64,000 nucleotides of DNA from Paenibacillus solanacearum (GTDB lineage Bacteria; Bacillota; Bacilli; Paenibacillales; NBRC-103111): assembly GCF_910593845.1 (NCBI RefSeq), contig NZ_CAJVAS010000007.1:62001-126000 (forward strand). The letters run 5' to 3'. Below, in pieces: positions 42,186 to 50,828 of this stretch. The notes below the pieces were generated by a model. The model was not told the origin of the DNA. It saw nothing but the letters and a program-made list of their open reading frames with translations, and searched no databases. Both the position numbers and the translations under genes were made by a program. Position 1 is the stretch's first letter, and each line of letters starts with the position of its first letter.

Positions 42186-42402
42186 TAAATCCCTCCTAAT
42201 CGCTAACTTCATTGTAACGTATCGGTGCCGCTTCGAATGTTTCTTTCGTCTGCTACACTATTCGCAGGTAATGTTCATTTTGGGGAGGGAGACGTTCATT
42301 TTGTTCAGAAAATTCACAAGAGCTCCCTCTTTTCCGTAAATACAACTATTTCCTGACACCTCTTAAACGCAGCGGCGCGGACAAATGTTTCAGACCGCAA
42401 AC

Positions 42403-42426
42403 AAAAATACTCCCCTGAGGGAGTAT
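42403..42426 (-). terminator. Terminator of the MerR-thioredoxin operon
   Basis: On the complementary strand ATACTCCC pairs with GGGAGTAT around a short loop, then TTTTG; 17 bases after the thioredoxin stop. Confidence 0.85.
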
Positions 42427-42442
42427 CGATTGAAGACCAAAA

Positions 42443-42763
42443 TTATGTCGCCTTCACATATTTCGCAATGACGTTCTCATAAACGTTTTTCGGACGCAGG
42501 CCGACCAGCTTCTCCATCGGCTCCCCGTCGTGGAACAAGATGACGGTCGGCATGGACATCACGCCGTAGCTGGCGGCGCTTCCGGGCGAATCGTCGCAGT
42601 CGACCTTGGCAAAGGCCACCTGATCTCCCATGGTTCGCTCCAGCTCTTCCAGCATAGGCAGCAGCACGCGGCAAGGCGGGCAATGGACGGACCCGAAGTC
42701 GACGAGCGTTACCCCCTGTTTGCGAATGCCGTCGCCAAACGTACGGTCATCAAGTACGATCAT
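42443..42763 (-). CDS. Thioredoxin-like protein with CPPC active site
   Basis: 106 residues, the length of a bare thioredoxin; ATG 42763. The fold is clear: TLVDFGSVHCPPCRVLLPML, FAKVDCDD, the cis-Pro loop SMPTVILFHDG and LVGLRPKNV. The active site reads H-CPPC instead of the classic W-CGPC, which should change redox potential and partner choice. It probably reduces disulfides in the cytoplasm. Its start overlaps the end of a merR-type gene by 14 bases, so it is translationally coupled to that regulator and likely induced by the same redox or electrophile signal. Confidence 0.88.
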   Translation of the reverse strand: MIVLDDRTFGDGIRKQGVTLVDFGSVHCPPCRVLLPMLEELERTMGDQVAFAKVDCDDSPGSAASYGVMSMPTVILFHDGEPMEKLVGLRPKNVYENVIAKYVKAT

Positions 42764-43139
42764 GCGTTTTCTCCCCTTCCTGATTCGCTTGCCGTTCGCG
42801 CACAATGTACTGAATCCGTTCTTCCAGATTCGACTGAATGCGCTGCAGCAGCCGGATTTGTTCATTGATTTCCTCAAGCTTCTCCCGGTACACCGGCAGC
42901 ACCTCTTCGCAAAACGCTTCTTCGTTTTTGATGACACAGTGCAGGAACGAAGCAATTTGCGCGGTGGACAAACCAAGGCTCAAATAAAACTGAATGGTGC
43001 GCACCTGCTCAACCGCAAGCGGGGAATATTCGCGGTATCCGTTATCTTCGCGGGAAGGCACAAGCAGATGCTGCTCCTCGTAATAGCGCAGCGAACGAAT
43101 GCTTACGCCGGTCCGTTTCGAAAGCTCCCCGATTTTCAT
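42750..43139 (-). CDS. MerR-family transcriptional regulator
   Basis: 129 residues; ATG 43139 about 9 bases after AAGGAG. The winged helix (MKIGELSKRTGVSIRSLRYY, then YREYSPLAVEQVRTIQFYLS) is followed by the dimer coiled coil (EKLEEINEQIRLLQRIQSNL). Two Cys residues in HCVIKNEEAFC, at the start of the effector region, could sense thiol stress. It belongs to the small MerR regulators without a separate ligand domain. It is followed directly by the CPPC thioredoxin, which it probably controls together with itself. Confidence 0.9.
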   Translation of the reverse strand: MKIGELSKRTGVSIRSLRYYEEQHLLVPSREDNGYREYSPLAVEQVRTIQFYLSLGLSTAQIASFLHCVIKNEEAFCEEVLPVYREKLEEINEQIRLLQRIQSNLEERIQYIVRERQANQEGEKTHDRT

Positions 43140-43208
43140 ACATTGCGTCTCCTTCCGTCGGCAGCGTAGCCTCATTATAAACCATGACATTAATGTGAGG
43201 GTCAATAC

Positions 43209-43248
43209 AAAAAAAGACCGTCTCACGCCGATCAAGGGGCGAAACGGT
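43209..43248 (-). terminator. Terminator of the Cof-type phosphatase gene
   Basis: On the complementary strand ACCGT..GCC pairs with GGC..ACGGT (imperfect middle) and runs into seven T; 20 bases after the stop. Confidence 0.7.
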
Positions 43249-43268
43249 AATTTACTGCATCGTATGCG

Positions 43269-44006
43269 TTAAATATGCGCCTCAATAATACGCGCCACGC
43301 CGTCTTCGGCGTTCGTCAGCGCCACGACATCGGCGATCGCCTTCACCGACTCCTGAGCGTTCCCCATCGCCACGCCAAGGCCTGCCTCCCGGATCATCGG
43401 CACATCGTTCAGGCTGTCTCCGACCGCAATGACTTCGGACATCTGGATGCCGAGGATGCCGCATACTTCCCGCAGGCCGCTCGCTTTATTGATGCCCGGC
43501 GCGTTCAATTCGATGTTCGTGACTGCGGAATTGCTGATCTCAAACGCATTCCACGTTTCCAGCTCGCTGCGGATTTCTTGCAGCAGGCCGATATTTTTGC
43601 TGCTGAGGCCGAGCTGCAGCCAGCGGAGCGAATGCACGTCTTCCGGCAAATTCGTTTTGTTGACGCGCCCTTCCACAGTATGGGACCAAAAATTGACTTG
43701 ATCGGCATAAGCGGGGAGAACTTCGGTCAATATCCGCGAAACGAGATGCGAGTCGAGAATATGCCGGGCCAGAAGCTTGTCCGGCAAGCTCCATACCTCG
43801 CTGCCGTTATTGATGACCAGCGGGGTGTCCAGCTGCAAATCCTGGGCGAAGGCGGACGCATCCGAAATCGGCCTGCCGGTCGCCAGCGTCACGCGAACGC
43901 CCGATTCGATGGCGCGCGCAATCCACAGCCGGTTTTGTTCCGAGATTTCCTTGTTCGGGTTAAGCAGCGTTCCGTCCATGTCCAGAGCAATCAGTTTATA
44001 AGTCAC
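43269..44006 (-). CDS. Cof-type HAD phosphatase
   Basis: 245 residues; GTG start at 44006 with GGAGG 7 bases upstream. Haloacid dehalogenase motifs are all present: LDMDGTLLNPNKEIS (nucleophile and acid Asp), TLATGRP, the Lys in NKASGLREV, and GDSLNDVPMI. The C2-type cap between motifs I and III places it in the Cof/YidA subfamily, which dephosphorylates sugar phosphates, flavin nucleotides or related metabolites in the cytoplasm. No neighbour points to a particular substrate. Confidence 0.92.
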   Translation of the reverse strand: MTYKLIALDMDGTLLNPNKEISEQNRLWIARAIESGVRVTLATGRPISDASAFAQDLQLDTPLVINNGSEVWSLPDKLLARHILDSHLVSRILTEVLPAYADQVNFWSHTVEGRVNKTNLPEDVHSLRWLQLGLSSKNIGLLQEIRSELETWNAFEISNSAVTNIELNAPGINKASGLREVCGILGIQMSEVIAVGDSLNDVPMIREAGLGVAMGNAQESVKAIADVVALTNAEDGVARIIEAHI

Positions 44007-44173
44007 GTTTCATCCTCCGTTCCGATCCGCATCGGCTTGTTTTTATATGTATCTATTTCTCGAAGAAGGGGACTCCTCCCGCTTCCTGCTCTTACATATT
44101 GACAAAACAAGGCAGTTCAGTCAATCGTTTTCTTCGTCATACGGATCGGCGATTCGGGGAATAATCACAGCGA

Positions 44174-44191
44174 CGCCGTTTCGGCGGTTTT
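44174..44191 (+). terminator. Rightward hairpin with T-run ahead of the zinc-ribbon gene
   Basis: CGCCG-TTT-CGGCG followed by GTTTTT, ending 30 bases before the ATG of the small zinc-ribbon gene. Either the end of a short upstream transcript or an attenuator. Confidence 0.5.
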
Positions 44192-44220
44192 TGGAACGTT
44201 GACCAGCGAGGTGTTCGCCG

Positions 44221-44475
44221 ATGACTTTGATGTGCGAAGTATGTAACGGAATGGAATCGCTCTCGTACAGCTGCCCCACGTGCCTTCAACCGGCCGACGA
44301 CCAAGGCAAGCTGAGCGATTATTACGGGCCTTACGCCCCTTACCGGGCGATCGACGATGGGATGGACAACCTCTCTGGCGACGTAATGCAGCGCCAGTGC
44401 GTTCATCTGGCATTCTGCCCGGCGTGCGCCGCTTCGTTCCCGGTTCCGGTCCCCGAAAAGCTGCAGGCGGAATAA
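44221..44475 (+). CDS. Small double zinc-ribbon protein
   Basis: 84 residues; ATG 44221 seven bases after GAGGTG. Two Cys pairs at the start (CEVC and CPTC), then DYYGPYAPYRAIDDG, and a third Cys region (QCVHLAFCPAC) make one or two zinc ribbons. The acidic, Tyr-rich middle and the strong ribosome site support a real protein. It looks like a conserved hypothetical of Paenibacillaceae, but I cannot name a function; adaptor or nucleic-acid binding are possibilities. It is flanked by hairpins on both sides and converges on pepF. Confidence 0.75.
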   Translation: MTLMCEVCNGMESLSYSCPTCLQPADDQGKLSDYYGPYAPYRAIDDGMDNLSGDVMQRQCVHLAFCPACAASFPVPVPEKLQAE

Positions 44476-44531
44476 ACGCATGCCGAATCGAATGGGACCC
44501 TTCCTTCTTCCCGAGAATACAATCCAAATGA

Positions 44532-44562
44532 GCCCCGATCGCGTGAAGTGCGACCGGGGCTT
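44532..44562. terminator. Hairpin between converging zinc-ribbon and pepF genes
   Basis: AGCCCCG (44532-44538) pairs with CGGGGCT (44556-44562), and TCGC/GCGA continues inside. Only short T-tracts follow on either side. Confidence 0.6.
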
Positions 44563-44608
44563 TGTATGGATAACCGTATCCGCATGCCGCTTGCGCGGAA
44601 TCGGGGAC

Positions 44609-46396
44609 TTACGTCGATTCCAGCTCGCCAACGAGGCGGTCGAACAAGGACAGGAGACCCGTAATGGGCTCCGGCGTCAATAGATCGACGCCCGTGCGGC
44701 GAAGCAGCTCCAGCGGATACTCCGACCCGCCGCTCTTCAGGAACGTTAAGTACGATTGGACCGTTTCCTGATCTCCGTCCAATATCCGCGTGGCAATGCT
44801 GATGGCGGACGCGATGCCGGTTGCGTATTTGTATACGTAAAAGGCGTTGTAAAAATGCGGGATGCGCGACCAGCCGTATTTCAATTCGGGATCGAGGACG
44901 ACCTGCTCGCCGTTGTAAGTGCGGAACAGCGACTCATACGTCTCGCTGAACGAATCCGCGGTAAGCGCTTCGCCTCGCATCGCTTTCTCGTGGACGATCT
45001 TCTCGAATTCCGCGAACATGACCTGGGTGAAAAAGGTGCCTTTGATCGTATCGATAAAATGGTTGACCAAATACCGCTTCAGCTTCGCATCCGTCGAATG
45101 GTTCAATAAATAGTGGATGAGCAGCACTTCGTTGACCGTGCTCGCCACCTCGGCGACGAAAATCGTATACTGCGCCGAAATGCGCGGCTGATGGGCGTCG
45201 GATAAATACGAGTGCATCGCATGGCCCATTTCGTGAGCAAGCGTGAACATGCTGTCGAGCGTGTTGTTATGGTTAAGCAGCACGTACGGATGCGTACCGT
45301 ACGGCCCCCAGCAGTATGCTCCGGACCGCTTTCCCTGCGTCTCCCGGACATCGATCCAGCCTGAGGTTCGCGCCTGCTTCAAGCCGTTGATGTACTCGTC
45401 GCCGAGCGGCGCAAGCCCGGCGAGCATCGTCTCGTAAGCCTCGTCGTACGGCTTCTCCAGCTCGAAATCCTCGACAAGCGGCACGCTCAAATCATAGACG
45501 CGCAGTTCGTCCAGCCCCAGCCTTTTTTGGCGGTAATCGACATAACGGTACATCGGACCCAGATGATCGCGCGTCGTCTGGATCAAGTTCTCGTAGACTG
45601 ACACCGGCACGTTGTCCGCAAACAACGAGCGCTGCAAAGGCGATTCGTAATTGCGCATTTTCGAGAACAGCACATTGTTTTTCGCAGAGGCGCCGAGCGT
45701 GGAGGCAATCGTATTTTTCAATCCGACATAAGGCTTGTAATACGCTTTGAACGCTTCCGCGCGGCGCTCCCGATTATGGCTCTCCAGGATGCGGGAATAC
45801 ATGCCGCGGGTCAGCGTCGTTTTATTGCCGTTCTCGTCGGTTACTTCGCCGAATTGAATGTCCGCGTTGTTGATCATGCCGAATACCGTTTTGGGGACGG
45901 AGATCACCTCGCCGAGCTGCGAGAGCACCTCTTCCTTTTCCTTGCTCAGCACATGCGGTTTATATTTAAATTCTTCGTACAAATCTTTCTTGAAGTAATC
46001 GAGCCCCTGCTCTTCCGCGATGTACCGGTCGAGCGTCTCCTTCTCCATATTCAGCAGAAACGGGCGAAAAAACGACGTGGCGGACTTGATCGTCACGCCC
46101 AGGCTCCGCGCTTTGTCGAGGTACGCCTGCGCTTCGGTGACCCGCGTGTCTTCGTCCTGCTTGAGCGAGGCGTAGACGAACAGCTTCTCGTAAACGAACG
46201 ATAATTGCTCATCCAGCTTCAAATAAGCAAGCAATCCCTCGGCATCGTGAATGTTATCCTGAAAAGCCGCAGCCTCCCGGCTTAACGCTTGCGCGCGCTC
46301 ATAGTCTTCCTCCCATTGTGACATATCCGCATAAATATGCGTTAAATCCCATTTCTCGTGCGCCGAGACATCCGATCGCTGCAGTTGATCGCTCAT
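44609..46396 (-). CDS. pepF: Oligoendopeptidase F (M3B metallopeptidase)
   Basis: 595 residues, the normal PepF length; ATG 46396 after GAAGG. The zinc motif LAHEMGHAMHS is present, with the third ligand Glu in FVAEVASTVNE and the conserved C-terminal YGWSRIPHFYNAFYVYKYAT. The N-terminal oligoF domain (WDLTHIYADMSQWEEDYERA) matches the family. PepF cleaves peptides of about 7-17 residues in the cytoplasm and takes part in peptide turnover and, in Bacillus, in modulating sporulation signals. Monocistronic. Confidence 0.95.
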   Translation of the reverse strand: MSDQLQRSDVSAHEKWDLTHIYADMSQWEEDYERAQALSREAAAFQDNIHDAEGLLAYLKLDEQLSFVYEKLFVYASLKQDEDTRVTEAQAYLDKARSLGVTIKSATSFFRPFLLNMEKETLDRYIAEEQGLDYFKKDLYEEFKYKPHVLSKEKEEVLSQLGEVISVPKTVFGMINNADIQFGEVTDENGNKTTLTRGMYSRILESHNRERRAEAFKAYYKPYVGLKNTIASTLGASAKNNVLFSKMRNYESPLQRSLFADNVPVSVYENLIQTTRDHLGPMYRYVDYRQKRLGLDELRVYDLSVPLVEDFELEKPYDEAYETMLAGLAPLGDEYINGLKQARTSGWIDVRETQGKRSGAYCWGPYGTHPYVLLNHNNTLDSMFTLAHEMGHAMHSYLSDAHQPRISAQYTIFVAEVASTVNEVLLIHYLLNHSTDAKLKRYLVNHFIDTIKGTFFTQVMFAEFEKIVHEKAMRGEALTADSFSETYESLFRTYNGEQVVLDPELKYGWSRIPHFYNAFYVYKYATGIASAISIATRILDGDQETVQSYLTFLKSGGSEYPLELLRRTGVDLLTPEPITGLLSLFDRLVGELEST

Positions 46397-46700
46397 TGGA
46401 GGAACACTTCCTTCTCTTAAATTGATATAGCTTCGCAAATCCCATTCTTATGATATTCGCGGATCGCTCCGGAAACCCTTTATTTTCCACGAATTCTCGT
46501 TTACCGAAGTATTCCTAAGTTTACCGTAACGAGGATTGACATCGCACACAGCAGATAATAAACTTATTTGTGCAATTACAAGCGTTTTCAAGCACAAATG
46601 TGATACATACAAACATGAGCACGCAGTCCAACACCTGCCGAGACGCCAAAACGCAGTACGGCAGGATCACAAGCTTAACCAATGTGAAGGAGTGATTCCT
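46397..46700. other. Intergenic region between pepF and a beta-helix gene
   Basis: 304 bases. A rightward promoter candidate for the beta-helix gene is TTGACA (46536-46541), 17 bases, TAAACT (46559-46564). A second feature is the near-palindrome CAAGCACAAATGTGATAC (about 46590). Nothing else is seen. Confidence 0.5.
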
Positions 46701-48542
46701 ATGGGCAAGCCGTTTCATGATCATGATCCGAATCACCAGGAGCCGCTCGCGAATGATAGGCGAATGAGCCGCCGCAAGCTGATCGCATCGCTCGGAACCG
46801 TAGGGCTGGCCAGCATGGCTGTCTCCGCGGCCGTGTACGGCCAATCGGTGAGCAGCAGCGTTTACGGGCCGCCGGATGAGCCCGGTCTCCCGAATCCGAG
46901 GCCTCATGCCGTCAGCACCACGATTGCGGCGCTGCGGGCGGAATCTCGTCCCTTGCATTCCGATTTGTACTATATCACCGATGCCAAGCGCGAAGGCTTC
47001 TTCCTCTTTGACCCGAACGACCTGACGTCTGCGGACAATACAGGCACCATCATTGCAACCGCCTCCGGGGCAAGGCTGAAGCGTGTCGTCGAAGGTAACA
47101 TCGTCTCCGCTGCCTGGTTCGGCGCCGCCGGTGACGGCATACATGACGATACGGCTGCCATTCAGGCCGCGCTGAACGAGGGTGTCAACCGCCCTTATAC
47201 GATTGTCACGATTCCTTCCGGGATGTACAAGCTGACGCAGGAGCTGTTTCTGGTCAAAAACACGAGCGTCGTCATGGAGCCGAAGACTGAGCTGCTGCGC
47301 AGCCATGGCAACAATGTATTTCGCAATTACCGCACGTCCGATGTGTTCAATGGTTACGAGGGCAACGGCAATATTACGATCGAAGGCGGCATTCTGAACG
47401 GCAACGCGCTGCAATTTCCCCATATCGCAAGCGGTATGGCGTTCGCGCATGCCGAAGGCGTTACGCTGCGCAACGTGACAATCAAGGACGTTCCGTCAGG
47501 GCACGCCGTCGAGCTGACCGCGATGAAGAACGTCATGTTCGACCGCTGCTCGTTCCTCGGCTTCGCCCACGACGGCTCCAAATATTACTCCGAGGCGATT
47601 CAGATCGAAACGGCGACGCAGGCCGGGTTCGTCGGCTATTCCAAAGATCATACGACAACGCGCGACATTACGGTTCAGCATTGTTATTTCGGCAACAGCG
47701 CCACCCCAGGCATGGTGCCGTGGCCTTGCGGCATCGGCGCGCACGGATCGTCGTACAACGGCTTCTACGACCGGATCATCGTCACAGGCAACACGTTCGA
47801 CTATTCTTCCTACTGGGCGATCCGTCCGTTCAAATGGACGAATTCCGTCATCTCGGGCAATGTCATGAACAACGTCAGCGGCGGCATCTTTGTCACGATG
47901 CCTGCCCCGGGCTCCGAATCAACGAAGGACGCGAACGGGGCCGTCCAGCCGACGCAGCCGGCCAGCAGCATCATGATCGCCGACAATGTGATCCATACGG
48001 CCAGCAACACCGGCATTTACATCGAAGGGCAAGCGTCAGAGAACATTCATAAAATGTTGATTAGCGGCAATATTATCCACAAGACGGGCGGACACGCCGT
48101 CAATGTCAAGGCATGCCGCAACGCCATTATTTCCGATAATATCATCGACACAAGCAGCAAGAACGGATTCATTGTCGCCGACTGCAGCAGCACGGTATTC
48201 AGCGGCAATATCGTTCGGGACGTTACGTTCTACGGGTTCAATGTAAGCGGCGCTTGCAAGATGCTGACCATCGAACACAATAAAATTACGAATGCCGGCC
48301 AAACCGGAAACAACGTATACGGCGGCATCATGCTGACAGGCAACGGCTCGGACCTGCGCATCCTCCATAACGTGGTCCGCACCGATACGGGAAAAGCAAG
48401 GCCTCGTTACGGCCTGAACATTCATGCGACAAACGAAAAAGTCGTCCGCTATGGGAACGACTTGAGATGCGACGCGGTATCGGGCGCTCTGAACGATCTG
48501 TCACCCTCGCCTGTGACAAGCTCGGAAGACTTATTGTCCTGA
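46701..48542 (+). CDS. Tat-exported right-handed beta-helix protein (pectate-lyase-3-like)
   Basis: 613 residues; ATG 46701 after GAAGGAG. Residues 22-50 form a twin-Arg signal (SRRKLIASLG, Arg24-Arg25), so it should be exported folded. After a linker, AWFGAAGDGIHDDTAAIQAA marks the start of a pectate_lyase_3/tailspike-type beta-helix, and the rest is a run of short Asn/Gly-rich coils (SGNVMNNVSGGIF, ISGNIIHKTGGHAVNVKAC). Such helices are lyases or hydrolases of acidic polysaccharides or carbohydrate-binding scaffolds. It is a paralogue of the protein at 61.8-63.6 kb. Its end overlaps the converging gene by 12 bases. Confidence 0.85.
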   Translation: MGKPFHDHDPNHQEPLANDRRMSRRKLIASLGTVGLASMAVSAAVYGQSVSSSVYGPPDEPGLPNPRPHAVSTTIAALRAESRPLHSDLYYITDAKREGFFLFDPNDLTSADNTGTIIATASGARLKRVVEGNIVSAAWFGAAGDGIHDDTAAIQAALNEGVNRPYTIVTIPSGMYKLTQELFLVKNTSVVMEPKTELLRSHGNNVFRNYRTSDVFNGYEGNGNITIEGGILNGNALQFPHIASGMAFAHAEGVTLRNVTIKDVPSGHAVELTAMKNVMFDRCSFLGFAHDGSKYYSEAIQIETATQAGFVGYSKDHTTTRDITVQHCYFGNSATPGMVPWPCGIGAHGSSYNGFYDRIIVTGNTFDYSSYWAIRPFKWTNSVISGNVMNNVSGGIFVTMPAPGSESTKDANGAVQPTQPASSIMIADNVIHTASNTGIYIEGQASENIHKMLISGNIIHKTGGHAVNVKACRNAIISDNIIDTSSKNGFIVADCSSTVFSGNIVRDVTFYGFNVSGACKMLTIEHNKITNAGQTGNNVYGGIMLTGNGSDLRILHNVVRTDTGKARPRYGLNIHATNEKVVRYGNDLRCDAVSGALNDLSPSPVTSSEDLLS

Positions 48543-49130
48543 TACGGTCATATTGATTTTCGGATGCTTCGCAGGATCGAGGACGCCGAGCAGGCGGACG
48601 AGATCCTCATAAGCGACGGCGACGCAGCCTAAGGTCGGCGTATCTCCGCTTTTCCAGCGGTGCAGGAAGATCGCGCTTCCTTTGCCTTTGACGACAGGAT
48701 CCTCGTTATACTTGATGACGACCGCGTGGGTGTAGAGCGGATCGGTCAGCCGCTCGAACGACTTCCACCGTTCGGACGGGTTTCCTTCGTAATGCACCCA
48801 GCGGTTGTAGTCGTCGGACTCGGGATCGTCGACCCAGTAATCATGCTCTGTCGCGATCCGGTATGGAAGCTTGGTGCCATCCGGCGCGGGCGCCGTTCCG
48901 AACGCTTCACCTACATCGTACAGCCCCTGGGGCGTCTTGCGGTCGCCTTCCGCTTTGCGGGCATCGATGCCATGCTTTCCAATCACGGCCGGAATGCTCT
49001 CCATCGTCTGCACCCATCCTGCGCCGTCGTTGTGGTATACCGTCAGCACCGCATGGATCGATGTCGGGCTCTCGGTCTCCACAGTAATTAACTGCCGACA
49101 AAGCGGCGACGTGTCGCTTGTGTTCTTCAT
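48531..49130 (-). CDS. L,D-transpeptidase (YkuD)-like protein without signal peptide
   Basis: 199 residues; ATG 49130 after GGAGGAG. The catalytic region IFLHRWKSGDTPTLGCVAVA holds the His and the Cys of the YkuD fold; upstream are VIGKHGIDARKAEGDRKTPQG and RWVHYEGNPSE, typical of the murein transpeptidase clade (COG3786). These enzymes make 3-3 crosslinks or cut peptide stems outside the membrane, but here no signal peptide or membrane anchor can be seen. It may be exported another way or work on peptides inside the cell. It sits next to a probable muropeptide operon. Its 3' end overlaps the converging beta-helix gene. Confidence 0.8.
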   Translation of the reverse strand: MKNTSDTSPLCRQLITVETESPTSIHAVLTVYHNDGAGWVQTMESIPAVIGKHGIDARKAEGDRKTPQGLYDVGEAFGTAPAPDGTKLPYRIATEHDYWVDDPESDDYNRWVHYEGNPSERWKSFERLTDPLYTHAVVIKYNEDPVVKGKGSAIFLHRWKSGDTPTLGCVAVAYEDLVRLLGVLDPAKHPKINMTVSGQ

Positions 49131-49220
49131 GATGCTCCTCCTGTACTTCGTTATTGGTGCAGCACACGCAGAAACCACCCCCACAGCACCGTCACGGGAC
49201 GATGCGATGGAGGTGGCTTG

Positions 49221-49988
49221 TCATACGCATTCAAGCAGCTCTTCCAGACGATACAGCACGTGCGTGGCTACGTAGTCCGGGGGAAGCGGAACCGCCGTAA
49301 GCGATGGGTTCTCCACTTTTAATTTATTCTCGCAGATCGCGATAAATTCCGGATCGGCCGAGCGCTGCTCGATCGGAAGCTTCCGCAGCGCTTCCGGCAG
49401 ATCACGGTAAATGAACATGGACGGAACGCCGAGCCGGTTGGCCAAATAAACGTCGTGGTCGAGCCGGTCGCCGACATGCGCCACCAATTCGCCCGTTTGC
49501 AGCAGCTCGCGTACCATCCCGATATTCGGCTTGCCGCAGCCGACCTTCTCCGGCGTAATGATCTCGTCGAACCATTCGGCCAGTCCCAGCTCTTTCATGA
49601 CCGGGTACTGGTATTTGTAGAAGCCGTTGGTCGCCACCGCCAGCGAATATCCTTTGCTCTTCAGCTTCTCAAGCGTCGCCAAAATCGAGTCTTCGAGCAA
49701 ATAAATTTTCGGCTGGATCGAATGCTTGAGCACGAGCTGCTCGATATCGATCTCGAGCTTCAGGTTCAGCTGTCCGAGCAGCTGCCGAAGCATCTCGTCC
49801 CAATCGTACGCGGCGACGGTTTCATTGCGGTCCATGCGGGCTTCATGCTCGCGGACGAGCGCCTTCCGCACCTCGTAAGGCTCGCTCAGCCCGGCGCAGA
49901 CGAGCGCCTCCACTTCGGGGAAGATCCACTTGCCGAAAGGATTTTGCATCAGCGTGCCGTCCAGATCAAACGTTATCCATCGTTTCAT
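49221..49988 (-). CDS. HAD-family hydrolase
   Basis: 255 residues; the ATG shares one base with the stop of the permease gene. Motifs: ITFDLDGTLMQNP, AVATNGFYKYQYPVM, TPEKVGCGKPN and VGDRLDHDV, with a helical C1 cap (residues about 15-95). Phosphatases of this type remove phosphate from sugars or nucleotides. As the last gene of the long operon at 49-56 kb it may dephosphorylate a product of the imported compound; the substrate is not known. Confidence 0.9.
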   Translation of the reverse strand: MKRWITFDLDGTLMQNPFGKWIFPEVEALVCAGLSEPYEVRKALVREHEARMDRNETVAAYDWDEMLRQLLGQLNLKLEIDIEQLVLKHSIQPKIYLLEDSILATLEKLKSKGYSLAVATNGFYKYQYPVMKELGLAEWFDEIITPEKVGCGKPNIGMVRELLQTGELVAHVGDRLDHDVYLANRLGVPSMFIYRDLPEALRKLPIEQRSADPEFIAICENKLKVENPSLTAVPLPPDYVATHVLYRLEELLECV

Positions 49989-50809
49989 TACTTCACCGCT
50001 CCTGACGTCATACCTTCAATAAGTTGTTTGGATGCGAGCAAGAATGCGATAATCATCGGAAGCGATGACAGCGTCAAGCCGCAGAACAGCAAGTTCCAAT
50101 CCGTATCGTGCTCGCCGAACAGCGTCAGCATGCCGAGCGGAATCGTGTTTAATTCGGCGCTCTTGATAAAGATAAGCGGGTAGAAAAAGTCGTTCCATAT
50201 CCCGATCAAATCGACGATACTGACGGTGGCCAGCGCCGGACGCATCAGCGGCAGCACGATTTTGTAATACACTTGAAAGTCGTTACAGCCGTCGATCCGC
50301 GCGCTTTGATCGAGGTCTTTCGGCAGCGTGCTGAAAAACCCGTAGAAGACGAACACCGCGAACGAGATATGTCCGGCAACGTACACGATAATGAGCGAGG
50401 CGTACGTGTCGAGCAAGTGCAGCTTCAGCATCATCATGTAGAGCGGCGAGATGGCCAGCTTCATCGGCAGCATGAGACCGAGCATGAAGAAGAACAGCAG
50501 CGCACCGTTCCAGCGGAACGAATAGCGAGACAAGTAAAACGCAGCCATCGACGATACGAGCAGGATGAGCAGCACCGAGACGACGCTGACGAATACGCTG
50601 TTCATGAAATTGTCCGCAAAGTGGATTTCTTTCCAGACCGTCACGTAGTTTTCAAGTGAAAACCGGGTTGGCAGCGCGAGCGGCTTCGTCGTAATTTCTT
50701 GCTTCGACTTGAACGAGGAGGCGATCATCAGAAAGATAGGATAGATCGACACCAATGCGAAAAAGGACAGGATGATGTATTTTAATGATTGCTGCAGTCG
50801 CAGAGCCAT
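49988..50809 (-). CDS. Sugar-type ABC permease (MalG-like)
   Basis: 273 residues; ATG 50809 after GGAGGTTAGAC. Six membrane helices and the EAA loop (DQSARIDGCNDFQVYYKIVL followed by P) mark a CUT1 inner-membrane permease of the MalG type. It should form the channel with the MalF-like protein encoded 19 bases upstream. No ATPase gene is in the operon; Firmicutes often supply a shared MsmX-type ATPase from elsewhere. Confidence 0.93.
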   Translation of the reverse strand: MALRLQQSLKYIILSFFALVSIYPIFLMIASSFKSKQEITTKPLALPTRFSLENYVTVWKEIHFADNFMNSVFVSVVSVLLILLVSSMAAFYLSRYSFRWNGALLFFFMLGLMLPMKLAISPLYMMMLKLHLLDTYASLIIVYVAGHISFAVFVFYGFFSTLPKDLDQSARIDGCNDFQVYYKIVLPLMRPALATVSIVDLIGIWNDFFYPLIFIKSAELNTIPLGMLTLFGEHDTDWNLLFCGLTLSSLPMIIAFLLASKQLIEGMTSGAVK

Positions 50810-50828
50810 GTCTAACCTCCAAATTTTG

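Noticed and set aside
42290..42340. Short + strand frame after GGGGAGGGAG
   Set aside because: Only about 12 codons from a TTG, no coding character and no terminator pattern.
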